Shown here: in pieces, positions 32,858-42,790 of the stretch
Numbering within the stretch: the first letter of the stretch is position 1
Layout: every line of letters begins with the position of its first letter
Assembly (NCBI GenBank): GCA_965227945.1
Contig: CBDDGQ010000005.1
Span: forward strand, 372,001-436,000
Direction: 5' to 3'
Length of the DNA: 64,000 nt
DNA from: Azorhizobium sp965227945
GTDB taxonomy: Bacteria > Pseudomonadota > Alphaproteobacteria > Rhizobiales > Xanthobacteraceae
Translations under genes and position numbers: made by a program
The notes under the pieces: generated by a model
Databases searched by the model: none
The model's input: only the letters and a program-made list of their open reading frames with translations
Told to the model about the DNA's origin: nothing

Positions 32858-33134
32858 GGCTCAGGGCGAGAGCATTCCTTTCACCGTCGATGGCGTGCCC
32901 CAATTGGCGCGGGTCGGGGACAGCGTGGCGGCGGCGCTGCTCGCAGTGGGGATCGACCATTGCCGCACCACGCCGGTGACCGGATCGCCGCGGGGACCCT
33001 ATTGCATGATGGGGGTGTGCTTCGATTGCCTGGTGGTGGTGGACGGGGTGGGCAACCGCCAGGGCTGCCTGGTCAAAGTGACCGAGGGCATGCGCGTGGA
33101 GACCCAGCGCGGCAAGCGGGAGATCGGCCGATGA
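32838..33134 (+). CDS. (2Fe-2S)-binding subunit (HcnA/opine-oxidase gamma type)
   Basis: This 98-residue protein has the ferredoxin-like cysteine set CRTTPVTGSPRGPYCMMGVCFDCLVVVDG...GCLV used by HcnA, SoxA-N-terminal and opine-oxidase small subunits. CGGAGG lies just upstream of the ATG, and the gene overlaps the preceding gene by 20 bases and the following one by 4. It would carry electrons between the two flavoprotein subunits. Confidence 0.88.
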   Translation: MFRRLPEAQGESIPFTVDGVPQLARVGDSVAAALLAVGIDHCRTTPVTGSPRGPYCMMGVCFDCLVVVDGVGNRQGCLVKVTEGMRVETQRGKREIGR

Positions 33135-34576
33135 CCGCGAAAATACCCACATCGAACACCGTGTCATACGACATTCCCACCAGCTGCGACGTGGCCGTGG
33201 TGGGTGCCGGCCCCGCCGGTCTGGCCGCGGCGAGCCTCGCCGCCAAGGCCGGGCTCAGCGTGCTGCTGCTGGATGAGAATGCCGGTCCCGGCGGGCAGGT
33301 CTACCGCGCCATCACCGCCAGCCCACTGGGGACGGGCGCGGTCCTCGGTGCCGATTACTGGTCCGGCGCCCAGCTGGCCCAGGAGATGCTGGCCTCCACC
33401 ACCCATTACGTGCCCGGCGCCACCGTCTGGGCGCTGAATGCCGACAAGGTGCTGAACGTCTCGGTGGCTGGCCGCGCCTATGAGGTGCAGGCGGGGCAGG
33501 TGATCCTCGCCACCGGCGCGCTGGAGCGGCCCATGCCGATCCCCGGCTGGACGCTGCCCGGGGTGATGACCGCGGGCGGTGCCCAGACCCTGCTGAAGAC
33601 CTCGGGCCTGGTGCCCAAGGGGCGCACGGTGCTGGCCGGCTGCGGCCCGCTGCTGTGGCTGCTGGCGGCGCAATATGTGGAGGCGGGGGCGGAGCTCACC
33701 GCCATTCTCGACACCACGCCCAAGGCCAACTGGCGCGCCGCGCTGGCGGGCCTGCCGGGCTTCCTCGCCTCGCCCTATGCGGGCAAGGGGCTGGCCCTGC
33801 TGCGCAAGGTCAAGGCCAAGGTGAAGGTGATCAGGGATGTCACCGCGCTGGAGGCGATCGGCACCGACAGCGTCCGCGCCGTGACCTACACCACCGCCGC
33901 GGGCGCCACCGGCCGCTTCGAGGTGGACCTGCTGCTGCTGCACCAGGGCGTGACCCCCAATGTGAATCTGGCCAATGCCGCCGGCATCCCCTTGGTGTGG
34001 GATGAGGCCCAGGCCTGCTTCCGCCCCGATGTGGGGCCGGACGGCGCCAGCAAGGTCTCGGGCCTCTTCGTGGCCGGCGACGGCGCCGGCATCGGCGGCG
34101 CGCTGGGGGCGGCCGAGCGCGGACGCCTCGCGGCGCTCAAAGCCATCGCCGCGCTGAAGCCGTCGTCGCCGGTGTTGGGCGAGGCGCCCAAGGTGCGGGC
34201 CGCGCTGGCGCGGGCGCTGCGGGGACGAGCGTTTCTGGATCGGCTCTATCGGCCCTCCGAGGCTTTCCGCCGCCCGGCGCCGGACACCATCGTCTGCCGC
34301 TGCGAGGAGGTCACCGCCCGCCAGATCACCGATGCGGTGACCTTGGGATGCAGCGGCCCGAACCAGCTGAAATCCTTCTTGCGTACCGGCATGGGCCCCT
34401 GCCAGGGCCGCATGTGCGGGCTGACCGTCAGCGAACTGATCGCCGGCGCGCGCGGCGTGTCCCCGGCCGAGATCGGCTATTACCGGCTGCGGGCGCCGGT
34501 GAAGCCGATCACGGTCGCGGAATTGGCCTCGCTGCCGCAGGACGCCACCGCCATGAAATCGGTGGAGCGGGGCTGA
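33131..34576 (+). CDS. FAD/NAD(P)-type oxidoreductase with BFD-like [2Fe-2S] domain (HcnB/OoxA-like)
   Basis: This 481-residue protein has an N-terminal FAD motif VAVVGAGPAGLAAASLAAKAG, the segment LATGALERPMPIPGWTLPGVMTAGGAQTLLK typical of HcnB/OoxA/NoxA, a second nucleotide motif, and a C-terminal BFD-like domain with CRCEEVTARQI and GPCQGRMCG. In the family this subunit forms the alpha chain of opine oxidase or cyanide-forming glycine dehydrogenase. It is co-translated with the small ferredoxin subunit. Confidence 0.88.
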   Translation: MTAKIPTSNTVSYDIPTSCDVAVVGAGPAGLAAASLAAKAGLSVLLLDENAGPGGQVYRAITASPLGTGAVLGADYWSGAQLAQEMLASTTHYVPGATVWALNADKVLNVSVAGRAYEVQAGQVILATGALERPMPIPGWTLPGVMTAGGAQTLLKTSGLVPKGRTVLAGCGPLLWLLAAQYVEAGAELTAILDTTPKANWRAALAGLPGFLASPYAGKGLALLRKVKAKVKVIRDVTALEAIGTDSVRAVTYTTAAGATGRFEVDLLLLHQGVTPNVNLANAAGIPLVWDEAQACFRPDVGPDGASKVSGLFVAGDGAGIGGALGAAERGRLAALKAIAALKPSSPVLGEAPKVRAALARALRGRAFLDRLYRPSEAFRRPAPDTIVCRCEEVTARQITDAVTLGCSGPNQLKSFLRTGMGPCQGRMCGLTVSELIAGARGVSPAEIGYYRLRAPVKPITVAELASLPQDATAMKSVERG

Positions 34577-34581
34577 CCGCC

Positions 34582-35745
34582 ATGGCTGCCGCCGCGCCGC
34601 TCACCCCCTTGGCCGCCGCCCCGGACGGGCGGTGGCAGGCGGATGTGGTCATCATCGGCGGCGGCCTGCACGGCTGCTCCACCGCGCTGCATCTGGCGCG
34701 GCGGGGCGTGAAGGCGCTGGTGATCGAGAAGGATTATCCCGGCCGCCACGCCTCCGGCGTCAACGCGGGCGGGGTGCGGCGGCTGGGCCGGGCGCTGCCG
34801 GAGGTGCCGCTCTCGGTGGCCTCCATGGAGCTGTGGCACACCCTCCGCGATCTGGTGGACGACGATTGCGGCTTCGAGAGCCACGGCCAGATCAAGGTGG
34901 CGGAGACCGAGGCGGACCTCGCCATCCTGGCCAAGCGCGCTGCCTTGCTCAATAGCCATGGCTTCACCCATGAGGAAGTGATCGGCCAGGACGAACTGCG
35001 CACCTTGCTGCCGGCGGTTGCGCCCACTTGCGTCGGGGGCCTGGTCTCCCGCGCCGATGGGGCGGCGCTGCCGTTCCGCACCGTGCTGGCCTTCCGTAAT
35101 GCCGCCGCCCGGCTCGGCGCCCGCTTCCTGGAAGGGGTGCCCGCCGGCATGCCCGAGCGGCAGGGCGATCTGTGGCGGGTGCCGGTGGGCGATCAAGTGG
35201 TGGAGGCGCCGGTGCTGGTGAATGCGGCCGGCGCCTGGGCCGATCGCATCGCCGCCGCCTTGGGCGAGCCGGTGCCGCTGGAGGTGATCGCCCCCATGCT
35301 GATGATCACCGCCCGCATGCCCGCCTTCGTGCGGCCGGTGGTGGGGGCGACCTCGCGCACCCTGTCGTTCAAGCAGTTCGCCAATGGCACGGTGCTGGTG
35401 GGCGGCGGCTATCGCGGCCTTGCCGACCGCGACCGCAACGCCACCCAACTGGACTTCGCCAAGCTGGCGGAAAATGCCGGAACGGCGGCAGCCATCTTCC
35501 CGGTGATGCGCGACGCCCAGATCATGCGCGCCTGGGCCGGCATCGAGGCCCGAATGCCCGACGACATTCCGGTGATCGGCCCGAGCGGGCAGGCGGAGGC
35601 CGCCTATCACGCCTTCGGCTTTTCCGCCCATGGCTTCCAGCTCGGTCCGATCGTTGGCGCGATCCTGGCGGAGCTGATTTCGACCGGGGCGACCAACCTG
35701 CCCATCGGCGCGTTTGCGGTGGGGCGGTTCAGGGCAGGGGCCTGA
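34582..35745 (+). CDS. FAD-dependent oxidoreductase (HcnC/OoxB-like), second DAO-fold subunit
   Basis: This 387-residue DAO-fold flavoprotein starts with DVVIIGGGLHGCSTALHLARRGVKALVIEK and has HASGVNAGGVRRLGR, where flavin attachment is common in sarcosine-oxidase relatives, and GFSAHGFQLGPIVG near the end. It is clearly related to the product of 38296-39414 (shared HASGVN/QASGVN-GGVR block and GHGFQLGP block). It starts 5 bases after the previous stop and ends the operon. The operon thus holds two DAO-fold subunits and may serve two substrates. Confidence 0.87.
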   Translation: MAAAAPLTPLAAAPDGRWQADVVIIGGGLHGCSTALHLARRGVKALVIEKDYPGRHASGVNAGGVRRLGRALPEVPLSVASMELWHTLRDLVDDDCGFESHGQIKVAETEADLAILAKRAALLNSHGFTHEEVIGQDELRTLLPAVAPTCVGGLVSRADGAALPFRTVLAFRNAAARLGARFLEGVPAGMPERQGDLWRVPVGDQVVEAPVLVNAAGAWADRIAAALGEPVPLEVIAPMLMITARMPAFVRPVVGATSRTLSFKQFANGTVLVGGGYRGLADRDRNATQLDFAKLAENAGTAAAIFPVMRDAQIMRAWAGIEARMPDDIPVIGPSGQAEAAYHAFGFSAHGFQLGPIVGAILAELISTGATNLPIGAFAVGRFRAGA

Positions 35746-36404
35746 TGGGGGCCTGTCCGCGACCGGACGGGTCGCGGCCTGAGGCGAGCGGCGCCCACCC
35801 CTGGCCTGGGGAGGGCGCGGCACGCGGGAGGAAGATGTCGGAACAACAGGCTGGCCTGGGCGCCGTCCTCACCCTGCCGGGGTGGGCTCCTCCCCCCTTG
35901 CGGGGGAGGGCAGGGAGGGGGGTGAAACGCTCTCCGATCCGGGGTGCCGCCCACGGCGCAGGGCACGGTTGAAAAGAGAAAGGCGGGTGTTCTTTCGCCC
36001 AGGCCGTTTCACCCCCCTCTCCAACTCTCCCCCGCAAGGGGGGAGAGGGCATGTTGCGCGGGTGGGGAGCGTTATGCGCGCTCAGCGCCACAGCCCCCAC
36101 CGGCTTGGGCGCAGGACCGGTCAGGCCGCCCAGTCCAGCCCCTGCGTCCTGTCACAGCCGACGCGGGCTCCTCCCCCCTTGCGGGGGAGGGAAGGGAGGG
36201 GGGTGAAACGCTTTCCGATCTCGCCCGCCGTGTGTGGGGGAGGGATGGCACGGCGGGTGTTCTTTCGCCCAGGCCGTTTCAGCCCCCTCTCCAACTCGCC
36301 CCCGCCAACTTTCCCCCGCAAGGGGGGAGAGGGCACGTTGCGCGGGTGGGGAGCGTTACGCGCGCTCAGCGCCACAGCCCCCACCGGCTTGGGCGCAGGA
36401 CCGG
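35746..36404. other. Repeat-filled intergenic region
   Basis: This 659-bp gap separates the end of the plus-strand oxidase operon from the convergent quinone-reductase gene. It is filled by two near-identical copies of a 250-bp unit, each carrying a long inverted-repeat pair. No gene is seen. Confidence 0.8.
35884..36130. repeat. Direct repeat copy A (contains inverted arms)
   Basis: Copy A of a unit repeated at 36165-36414. Its inverted arms lie about 35887-35928 and 36006-36048: a C-rich, TTGCGGG, G-rich block ending in GGGGTGAAAC pairs with GTTTCACCCC and the mirror block. It also ends with TCAGGCCGCC, a copy of the last ten bases of the neighbouring quinone-reductase gene, which marks it as the derived copy. 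Confidence 0.8.
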
Positions 36405-36414
36405 TCAGGCCGCC
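36165..36414. repeat. Direct repeat copy B (overlaps 3' end of the quinone-reductase gene)
   Basis: Copy B matches copy A over most of its length, including the stretch from GTTCTTTCGCCCAGGCCGTTTC and the end GGCGCAGGACCGGTCAGGCC, with differences in the middle. Its last ten bases are the final codons and stop of the minus-strand quinone-reductase gene. Confidence 0.8.
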
Positions 36415-37256
36415 GTCATGCCGGCCGCGGTCTGGCCCTCGTCCTCCAGATGCAGCGCAAAGCCCGTGGCGCCCGGCGCGCCCAGGTCGGGGCGCAGGGT
36501 CATGCTGGGGATCAGATAATCGCCGCCATTCTGCGTGCGGAAGGGCAAAGGCGCAGTGGTCTCCAGCGTCCGCATCCGCTTCCGCAAATGCTCGGCCAGG
36601 GCCTCGAAGCCGGCCGCATCCAGCCGATCGGTCTGGTAGGCCAAGAACGGCGGCAGCACCGCATAGCCGGGATAAAACAGGATCCCGTGCTGAATGGGGA
36701 ACAGCAGATCGTCCATCGGCCCGTTGACGCCGCGGGCGGAATAGTGCGCCTCCCAGCCGCCGGTGGTCACCATCAGCATGGCGCGCTTGCCGGCGAGGCG
36801 GCCCTCGCCATAGCGGTCGCCCCAGCGGGTGGCACTGTGCTCGCCCACCCCATAGGCGAAGCCATAGGCATAGACGCGCTCGACCCAGCCCTTGAGGATC
36901 GCCGGCATGCTGAACCACCACAGCGGAAACTGCAGGATCAGCACATCGGCCCACAGCAGCTTCTCCTGCTCGGCGATCACGTCCGGGGTGAGAGTGCCGG
37001 TGGCCAGCGCCGCGCCGGAGGCGGCAGCGACCACCAGGCGCGCGTCCGGCGCCAAAGCGGGAAAGTCGGCCCGGTCCACGATGGCCTTCCAGCCGTCCGC
37101 ATAGAGATCGGACACCTTCACCGCATGGCCCTGGGCTTCCAATTCCCGCACCGCCACGTCGCGCAGCGCGCCGTTGAGCGAGCGGGGCTCGGGATGGGCG
37201 AAGACCAGCAGGACCTTGAGGGGCGCGGTCGCGGTCGCGGGGATGGGCTGGGTCAT
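36405..37256 (-). CDS. NAD(P)H:quinone oxidoreductase / flavodoxin-fold reductase
   Basis: This 283-residue flavodoxin-fold protein belongs to the NQO1/MdaB/KefF group that reduces quinones by two electrons. It has VLLVFAHPEPRSLNGAL at the N-terminus (FMN/FAD phosphate loop), the block DVLILQFPLWWFSMPAILKGWVERVYAYGFAYG and LMVTTGGWEAHYSARGVNGPMDDLLFPIQHGIL. The start is divergent from a LysR gene 93 bases away, the usual layout for LysR-controlled reductases. Its stop codon lies in repeat copy B. Confidence 0.92.
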   Translation of the reverse strand: MTQPIPATATAPLKVLLVFAHPEPRSLNGALRDVAVRELEAQGHAVKVSDLYADGWKAIVDRADFPALAPDARLVVAAASGAALATGTLTPDVIAEQEKLLWADVLILQFPLWWFSMPAILKGWVERVYAYGFAYGVGEHSATRWGDRYGEGRLAGKRAMLMVTTGGWEAHYSARGVNGPMDDLLFPIQHGILFYPGYAVLPPFLAYQTDRLDAAGFEALAEHLRKRMRTLETTAPLPFRTQNGGDYLIPSMTLRPDLGAPGATGFALHLEDEGQTAAGMTAA

Positions 37257-37349
37257 GGCCGAGGCTCCGAAACGGATGGGTTGACCGTGACGTAGCCGAT
37301 GCGGCGGCCATCCGCTATATGTCGGGAATAGATAGGATTATGCCGGAAA

Positions 37350-38285
37350 ATGGATCGATCCGATGTCACCCTGGAGCGCATGCGCACCTTCGTGCGGGTC
37401 GCCGAGCGCGGCAGCCTGTCGGCGGTGGCGCGCGAACTGGGGGTGGGCCAGTCCACCGTCACCCGCCACCTGGGCGAGCTGGAGGCGGCCCTTGGTGTGC
37501 CCTTGCTCAGCCGGACCACCCGCCGGGTGACCCTGACCGATGAAGGCAGCCGCTATTATGGCGAATGCCTCACCATCCTGCGGCTGGTGGAACAGGCGGG
37601 TGATGCGGTGCGCGACCGCCAGCGGGCGGCGGCGGGCACCATCCGCCTGTCCTGCACCGCCTCCTTCGGCGTTCTGCATGTGGGGCGGCTGCTGTTCGCC
37701 TTCCAGGACCGCTATCCCGACATCACCATCGACCTCAGCCTCTCCGACGCGCAGGTGGATCTGGTGCGCGAGGGGGTGGACATGGCCATCCGCCTCGCCC
37801 CGCTCACCGACAGCACCTTGCGGCTGCGCGCACTCGGGCAGTCCCGCCGCGTGCTGGTGGCGGCACCACGCTATCTGCAAGCGCATGGCCGTCCGCAGCA
37901 GCCCCGCGATCTTGCCGCCCTGGAGGGCATCCGCATGACCAATGTGGCCGGCAGCGACCTGCTGGCCCTTCAGGGGCCGGACGGCGCGGTCCATCGGGTG
38001 CCGTTCGCCGGCCGCTATCGGGTGGATCATGGCCTGGCGGTGCGCGAGGCGGTGCTGGCCGGGCGGGGCATCGCCCATAGCCATGTGTGGCTGGTGGCGG
38101 ATCTGGTGGCGGCCGGGCGCCTGGAGGTGATCCTGGCGGATTATCTTTTGCCGTCGGTGCCCATGAGCCTGTTGATCGTGCCCGAGCGCGCGGGCATTTC
38201 CCGCATCCGCCTGCTGGCGGAGTATCTGGTAAAAGCCATCGCCACCGTCCCCGGCCTGGCGCGCCCGCCCGCCGCGGGGGCGTGA
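37350..38285 (+). CDS. LysR family transcriptional regulator
   Basis: This 311-residue LysR protein has the HTH LERMRTFVRVAERGSLSAVARELGVGQSTVTRHLGELE and effector domain starting at GTIRLSCTASFGVLHVGRLL, of the CrgA/DsdC-like group. It is divergent from the quinone-reductase gene and probably regulates it. It ends 10 bases before the convergent oxidase gene. Confidence 0.9.
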   Translation: MDRSDVTLERMRTFVRVAERGSLSAVARELGVGQSTVTRHLGELEAALGVPLLSRTTRRVTLTDEGSRYYGECLTILRLVEQAGDAVRDRQRAAAGTIRLSCTASFGVLHVGRLLFAFQDRYPDITIDLSLSDAQVDLVREGVDMAIRLAPLTDSTLRLRALGQSRRVLVAAPRYLQAHGRPQQPRDLAALEGIRMTNVAGSDLLALQGPDGAVHRVPFAGRYRVDHGLAVREAVLAGRGIAHSHVWLVADLVAAGRLEVILADYLLPSVPMSLLIVPERAGISRIRLLAEYLVKAIATVPGLARPPAAGA

Positions 38286-38295
38286 GGGCGGCGCC

Positions 38296-39414
38296 TCACG
38301 CCGCCTGGGTCGTCCAGCGCCCGATGTCGAAGGCCTCCAGCGGCACGTCGGTGCGCCCGTCGATGACCAGCTCGGCGAGGATCTGCCCGATGCCCGGTCC
38401 CAGCTGGAAGCCATGGCCGGAAAAGCCGAAGGCGTGCAGCAGATGGGAGGTGGTGCGGCTGCGGCCGATCACCGGAATGTGGTCCGGCATTTCGCCATCG
38501 ATGCCCGACCAGGAGCGGATGATGCCGGCGCCGGCGAGGCTCGGCACCAGTTCCGCGGCCAGCGCCATGGCGGCGCGGGTCTCATCGGCGCGCGGCCGCG
38601 ACCAGGGCACGGCGGGATCGTTGACGCCGTAGCCGCCGCCGATCACCACATTGCCGCGCTTGATCTGGCGCAGATAGACATTGCCGCCCACGACCCCGAG
38701 GTTCGGCGCCATGAAATAGGCCAGCGGCTCGGTGACCATCATGTTGGGGCTGAGCGGGCGCACCGGCACCGGCTCGCCGAACGCCGCCGCCACCTTGCCG
38801 CCCCAGAAACCGGCGGTGTTGATGAGCCACGGCGCCCGCCAGGCGGTGTCGTTGGCGATCACCTCGAAGCCGTGCCGGTCGTGGCTGAAGGCGGTGACCT
38901 CGGTGTGCTCGCGGATCAGCGCGCCGGCCGCCCGCGCCGCCCGGGCCAGCGCCGGCACCAGCAGGCGCGGATTGGCCGAGCCGTCCTCCGGGGCCAGCGA
39001 GCCGGTCAGCGCCGCCGGTCCCAGCCAGGGATAATCCGCATGCAGCGCGTTGCGGCCGATCAGGCGCAGCGGCAGATCGTGCGCCTTCGCCACTTCCAGA
39101 TAGGCCACCAGATCGGCCTCTTCCTCCGGCGTGCGGGCGAGCTTGAGATGGCCGCTGACCTCAAATTCGGCATCGGTGCCGGCGAGGTCCCGCAAGGCGT
39201 GCCAGAGGCTGAGCGAGCGCCGGGCGATGGGCAGTTCGGCGGGGTGGCGGCCCTGCTGGCGCACGCCGCCGTAGTTCACCCCCGAAGCCTGCCCGCCCAC
39301 CAGGCCGCGCTCCAGCAAAGCGCAGCGCACCCCGCGCCGGGCCAGATGCAGCGCCGCCGAAGTGCCGGCGCCGCCGGCGCCGATGATGAGGACGTCGGTC
39401 TCGATCCAGGTCAT
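38296..39414 (-). CDS. FAD-dependent oxidoreductase (HcnC/OoxB/sarcosine-oxidase-like), second set
   Basis: This 372-residue DAO-fold flavoprotein has DVLIIGAGGAGTSAALHLARRGVRCALLERG, GQASGVNYGGVRQQGR and GFSGHGFQLGPGIGQILAEL. It is the last gene of a ten-gene minus-strand operon and overlaps the preceding HcnB-like gene by 4 bases. By its relation to opine and sarcosine oxidases it would oxidise a C-N bond in a secondary amine or N-alkyl amino acid. It is a paralogue of the gene at 34582-35745. Confidence 0.87.
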   Translation of the reverse strand: MTWIETDVLIIGAGGAGTSAALHLARRGVRCALLERGLVGGQASGVNYGGVRQQGRHPAELPIARRSLSLWHALRDLAGTDAEFEVSGHLKLARTPEEEADLVAYLEVAKAHDLPLRLIGRNALHADYPWLGPAALTGSLAPEDGSANPRLLVPALARAARAAGALIREHTEVTAFSHDRHGFEVIANDTAWRAPWLINTAGFWGGKVAAAFGEPVPVRPLSPNMMVTEPLAYFMAPNLGVVGGNVYLRQIKRGNVVIGGGYGVNDPAVPWSRPRADETRAAMALAAELVPSLAGAGIIRSWSGIDGEMPDHIPVIGRSRTTSHLLHAFGFSGHGFQLGPGIGQILAELVIDGRTDVPLEAFDIGRWTTQAA

Positions 39415-40799
39415 GCGCCGGCCTCCGCCACCAGCGGCACCGGCTTGACCGGCGGCTGCGCCCGCAGGCGGCCCACCTCCGCCACGTCGCGGTGCAGCGC
39501 TGCGGCGAGGATGTCGGCGCCGGCCTGGCCGCAGACGCGCCCCTGGCAGCGCCCCATGCCCAGGCGGGTGATGGATTTCGCCCGGTTCAGTTCGCGCGCG
39601 ACCCCGGTGGGCGCGGCCCCCACGGTGGCGCGCACGTCGGCGGCGGTGACGCCCTCGCAGCGGCAGACCACGGTGGCGTCGGGCACCTCCTGCGCCAGGG
39701 CCAGGGGGAAAGGGAAGGCCGCCTCCAGCGCGGCGCGCAGCGGGGCGAGGCGTGCCAGCTTGCGGTCGAGCGTCGCCACCGCGGCGGCGTCCACCGGCGC
39801 GCCGGCATCGGCGAGCAGCGCCAATGCGGCCCGCGCCCCGGCCAGTTCCGCCACCTCGGCGCCGCCGATGCCGGCGCCATCGCCGGCCAGATAAATGCCG
39901 GCCACCGGGGTGCGCCCGGCGGCGTCGCGCTGCGGCACCCAGGCGTGCGATAGCGGATCGAAGTGGAACGGCACACCGGCCAGGTCCGCCAACTGGGCTT
40001 CCGGCTTCAGCCCCCAGCCCATGGCCAGCGCATCGCACCGCACGGTGCGCAGGCAGCCATTAGCGCGGCGGAAGCTCACCGCGGTGACCTGCGCGGCGGT
40101 GCCCTCGATGGCCACCGGCGTCACCCCTTCGAAGATCGGCACGCCGCGGGCGCGCACCGCGGCCATGTAATAGAGCCCCTTGGCGAACAGCGCCCCGCCG
40201 CGCAGCAGACTGGGCGCCGCCTTCGCTTTGTGGGTCAACGACGTGGTGTCCAGCACCGCGGCGAGCGTCGCCCCGGCTTTGAGATATTGATAGGCCAGCA
40301 GCCACAGCAATGGCCCGGTGCCGAGCAGCGCCACGCGGGCGCCGATGGCGCAGCCCTGGGTCTTCAGGCTGATCTGCGCCGCGCCCAAAGTGGTGACGCC
40401 GGGGCGCGTCCAGCCGGGCACGGGAATGATGCGGTCCATGGCCCCGGTGCACAGAATCGCGGCCTCGAAGGCGAGCGTCTCCTGCCGGCCGCCGGCCAGC
40501 AGCTCCATCTGCCGGCCGTGCGGGTCGAGATGCCAGACCAATGTGTTCGGGCGCCAGTCGGTCTTGGCTTTCAGGGCATCGAGGGTGGCATGCAGGGCGG
40601 TGGCGGGCTTGGCCTCGAAGCCGTAGAGCGTGCGCGGGTCGCGGGTGAGGCCCTCGGGGGGGCGCTGGTAGATGCGCCCGCCGCCATCCGGCGCCTCGTC
40701 CAGCCAGACCGGGGCGTGGCCGGCGGCCACCAGGCGCTCCACCGCCCGCACGCCGGCGGGGCCGGCACCGACCACGGCGATGATGGGAGCGGGGCTCAT
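39411..40799 (-). CDS. FAD/NAD(P)-type oxidoreductase with BFD-like [2Fe-2S] domain, second set
   Basis: This 462-residue protein parallels the gene at 33131-34576. It has IIAVVGAGPAGVRAVERLVAAG, GGGRIYQRPPEG, the family segment LCTGAMDRIIPVPGWTRPGVTTLGAAQISLK, and a C-terminal BFD-like domain with CRCEGVTAADVR and GRCQGRVCG. The expected FAD-domain return LAGDGAGIGGAEVAELAG is present. It overlaps both neighbours by 4 bases. Confidence 0.88.
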   Translation of the reverse strand: MSPAPIIAVVGAGPAGVRAVERLVAAGHAPVWLDEAPDGGGRIYQRPPEGLTRDPRTLYGFEAKPATALHATLDALKAKTDWRPNTLVWHLDPHGRQMELLAGGRQETLAFEAAILCTGAMDRIIPVPGWTRPGVTTLGAAQISLKTQGCAIGARVALLGTGPLLWLLAYQYLKAGATLAAVLDTTSLTHKAKAAPSLLRGGALFAKGLYYMAAVRARGVPIFEGVTPVAIEGTAAQVTAVSFRRANGCLRTVRCDALAMGWGLKPEAQLADLAGVPFHFDPLSHAWVPQRDAAGRTPVAGIYLAGDGAGIGGAEVAELAGARAALALLADAGAPVDAAAVATLDRKLARLAPLRAALEAAFPFPLALAQEVPDATVVCRCEGVTAADVRATVGAAPTGVARELNRAKSITRLGMGRCQGRVCGQAGADILAAALHRDVAEVGRLRAQPPVKPVPLVAEAGA

Positions 40800-41071
40800 A
40801 GGCGCTGCACCTGCATGCCGGCTTCCGCCAAGGTGGAGCAGGCGCGCACCCGGCCGCGGCCGTCCACGCGCACCCAGCAGTCCTGGCAGGCGCCCATGTG
40901 GCAGAAGCCGGCGCGCGGCTCGTCGAGGAAGGGATTGAGGCCCAGGAACCCCGCATCCTGCGCCAGCAGCGCGGTGAGCAGGGTGTCGCCCGCCTGCCCG
41001 GTCACCGGGCGGCCATCGAGGGTGAGGGCGATCTCCGGACGGGCGGCATCGCGCAGGCGCAGGAGCTTCAC
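40796..41071 (-). CDS. (2Fe-2S)-binding small subunit, second set
   Basis: This 91-residue protein has the cysteine pattern CHMGACQDCWVRVDG and CSTLAEAG of HcnA-like subunits. A GTG at 41071 is the likely start because GGGAGG lies upstream and it overlaps the SDR stop as GTGA; a longer form from ATG 41092 is possible. It would connect the two flavin subunits that follow. The first cysteine of the usual four is replaced by FLGLNPFLDEPRAGFC, so cluster ligands should be checked. Confidence 0.82.
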   Translation of the reverse strand: MKLLRLRDAARPEIALTLDGRPVTGQAGDTLLTALLAQDAGFLGLNPFLDEPRAGFCHMGACQDCWVRVDGRGRVRACSTLAEAGMQVQRL

Positions 41072-41755
41072 AGCATGTCCTCCCGCTGGCAATTGACCAG
41101 AAGCTCAGCAATGCTGGCGGTGTTGGGCAGGCGCACCAGGGTTTCCACCAGAGCGGCGATGTCCTCGGGCCGGGTCATCTGCGCGCGGGGCACCTTGCTC
41201 ACATGCTTGGTCATGTCGGTGTCGACGAAGCCGGGGCAGAGCGCGGTGGCGCGGATGCCGTGCTCCCAGCCCTCGCGCCGCACCGCATGGGTGAGCGCCA
41301 TCAGCGCGAACTTGCTCATGGCATAGCCCACATTCTCGTTGCGCACGCGCTTGCCGGACAGCGAGGCGACATTCACCACGCGGCCCTCGCCCGACGCCAC
41401 CAGATGCGGCCAGGCGGCGCGGATGGCGCGCAGCGGGCCCTTGGCATTGAGCGTCCATTGGTCATCGAGCGCGGTCTCGTCCCGATCCAGCAGGCGGGCC
41501 ATGGGATTGATGCCGGCGGCATTGACCAGCACGTCGATGCGGCCGAAGTCCTTCAGGGCGGCGGCCACCCAGCCGGTGGCGCCGTGCGGCGTGGCGGCGT
41601 CATAGGCGGCGGCCTGCATGCCGGCGGGCAGCGCGGCGCGCTTGGGATCGCGCACCCCGGCGCAGATGGCATAGCCGGCGCTTTGCAGGCGCATGGCGAT
41701 GGCACGGCCGATGCCGCGGGTGGCGCCGGACACCAAAGCGACGCGGCCGGCGGTC

Positions 41756-41763
<8 letters not shown>
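41068..41763 (-). CDS. Short-chain dehydrogenase/reductase
   Basis: This 231-residue SDR has the NAD(P) motif SGATRGIGRA, NAAG, catalytic Ser in VNVASLSGKR and YAMSK (Tyr/Lys). It would oxidise or reduce a carbonyl or alcohol made by the pathway. It lies between the ABC ATPase and the ferredoxin subunit and overlaps both (8 and 4 bases). The substrate cannot be told from sequence. Confidence 0.88.

Positions 41764-42786
<1,023 letters not shown>

Positions 42787-42790
<4 letters not shown>

Noticed and set aside
33131..41071. Cyanide synthase (HcnABC) producing hydrogen cyanide
   Set aside because: The subunits share the HcnABC fold, but so do opine oxidases; linked ABC importers and lack of stand-alone hcnABC order favour catabolic oxidases.
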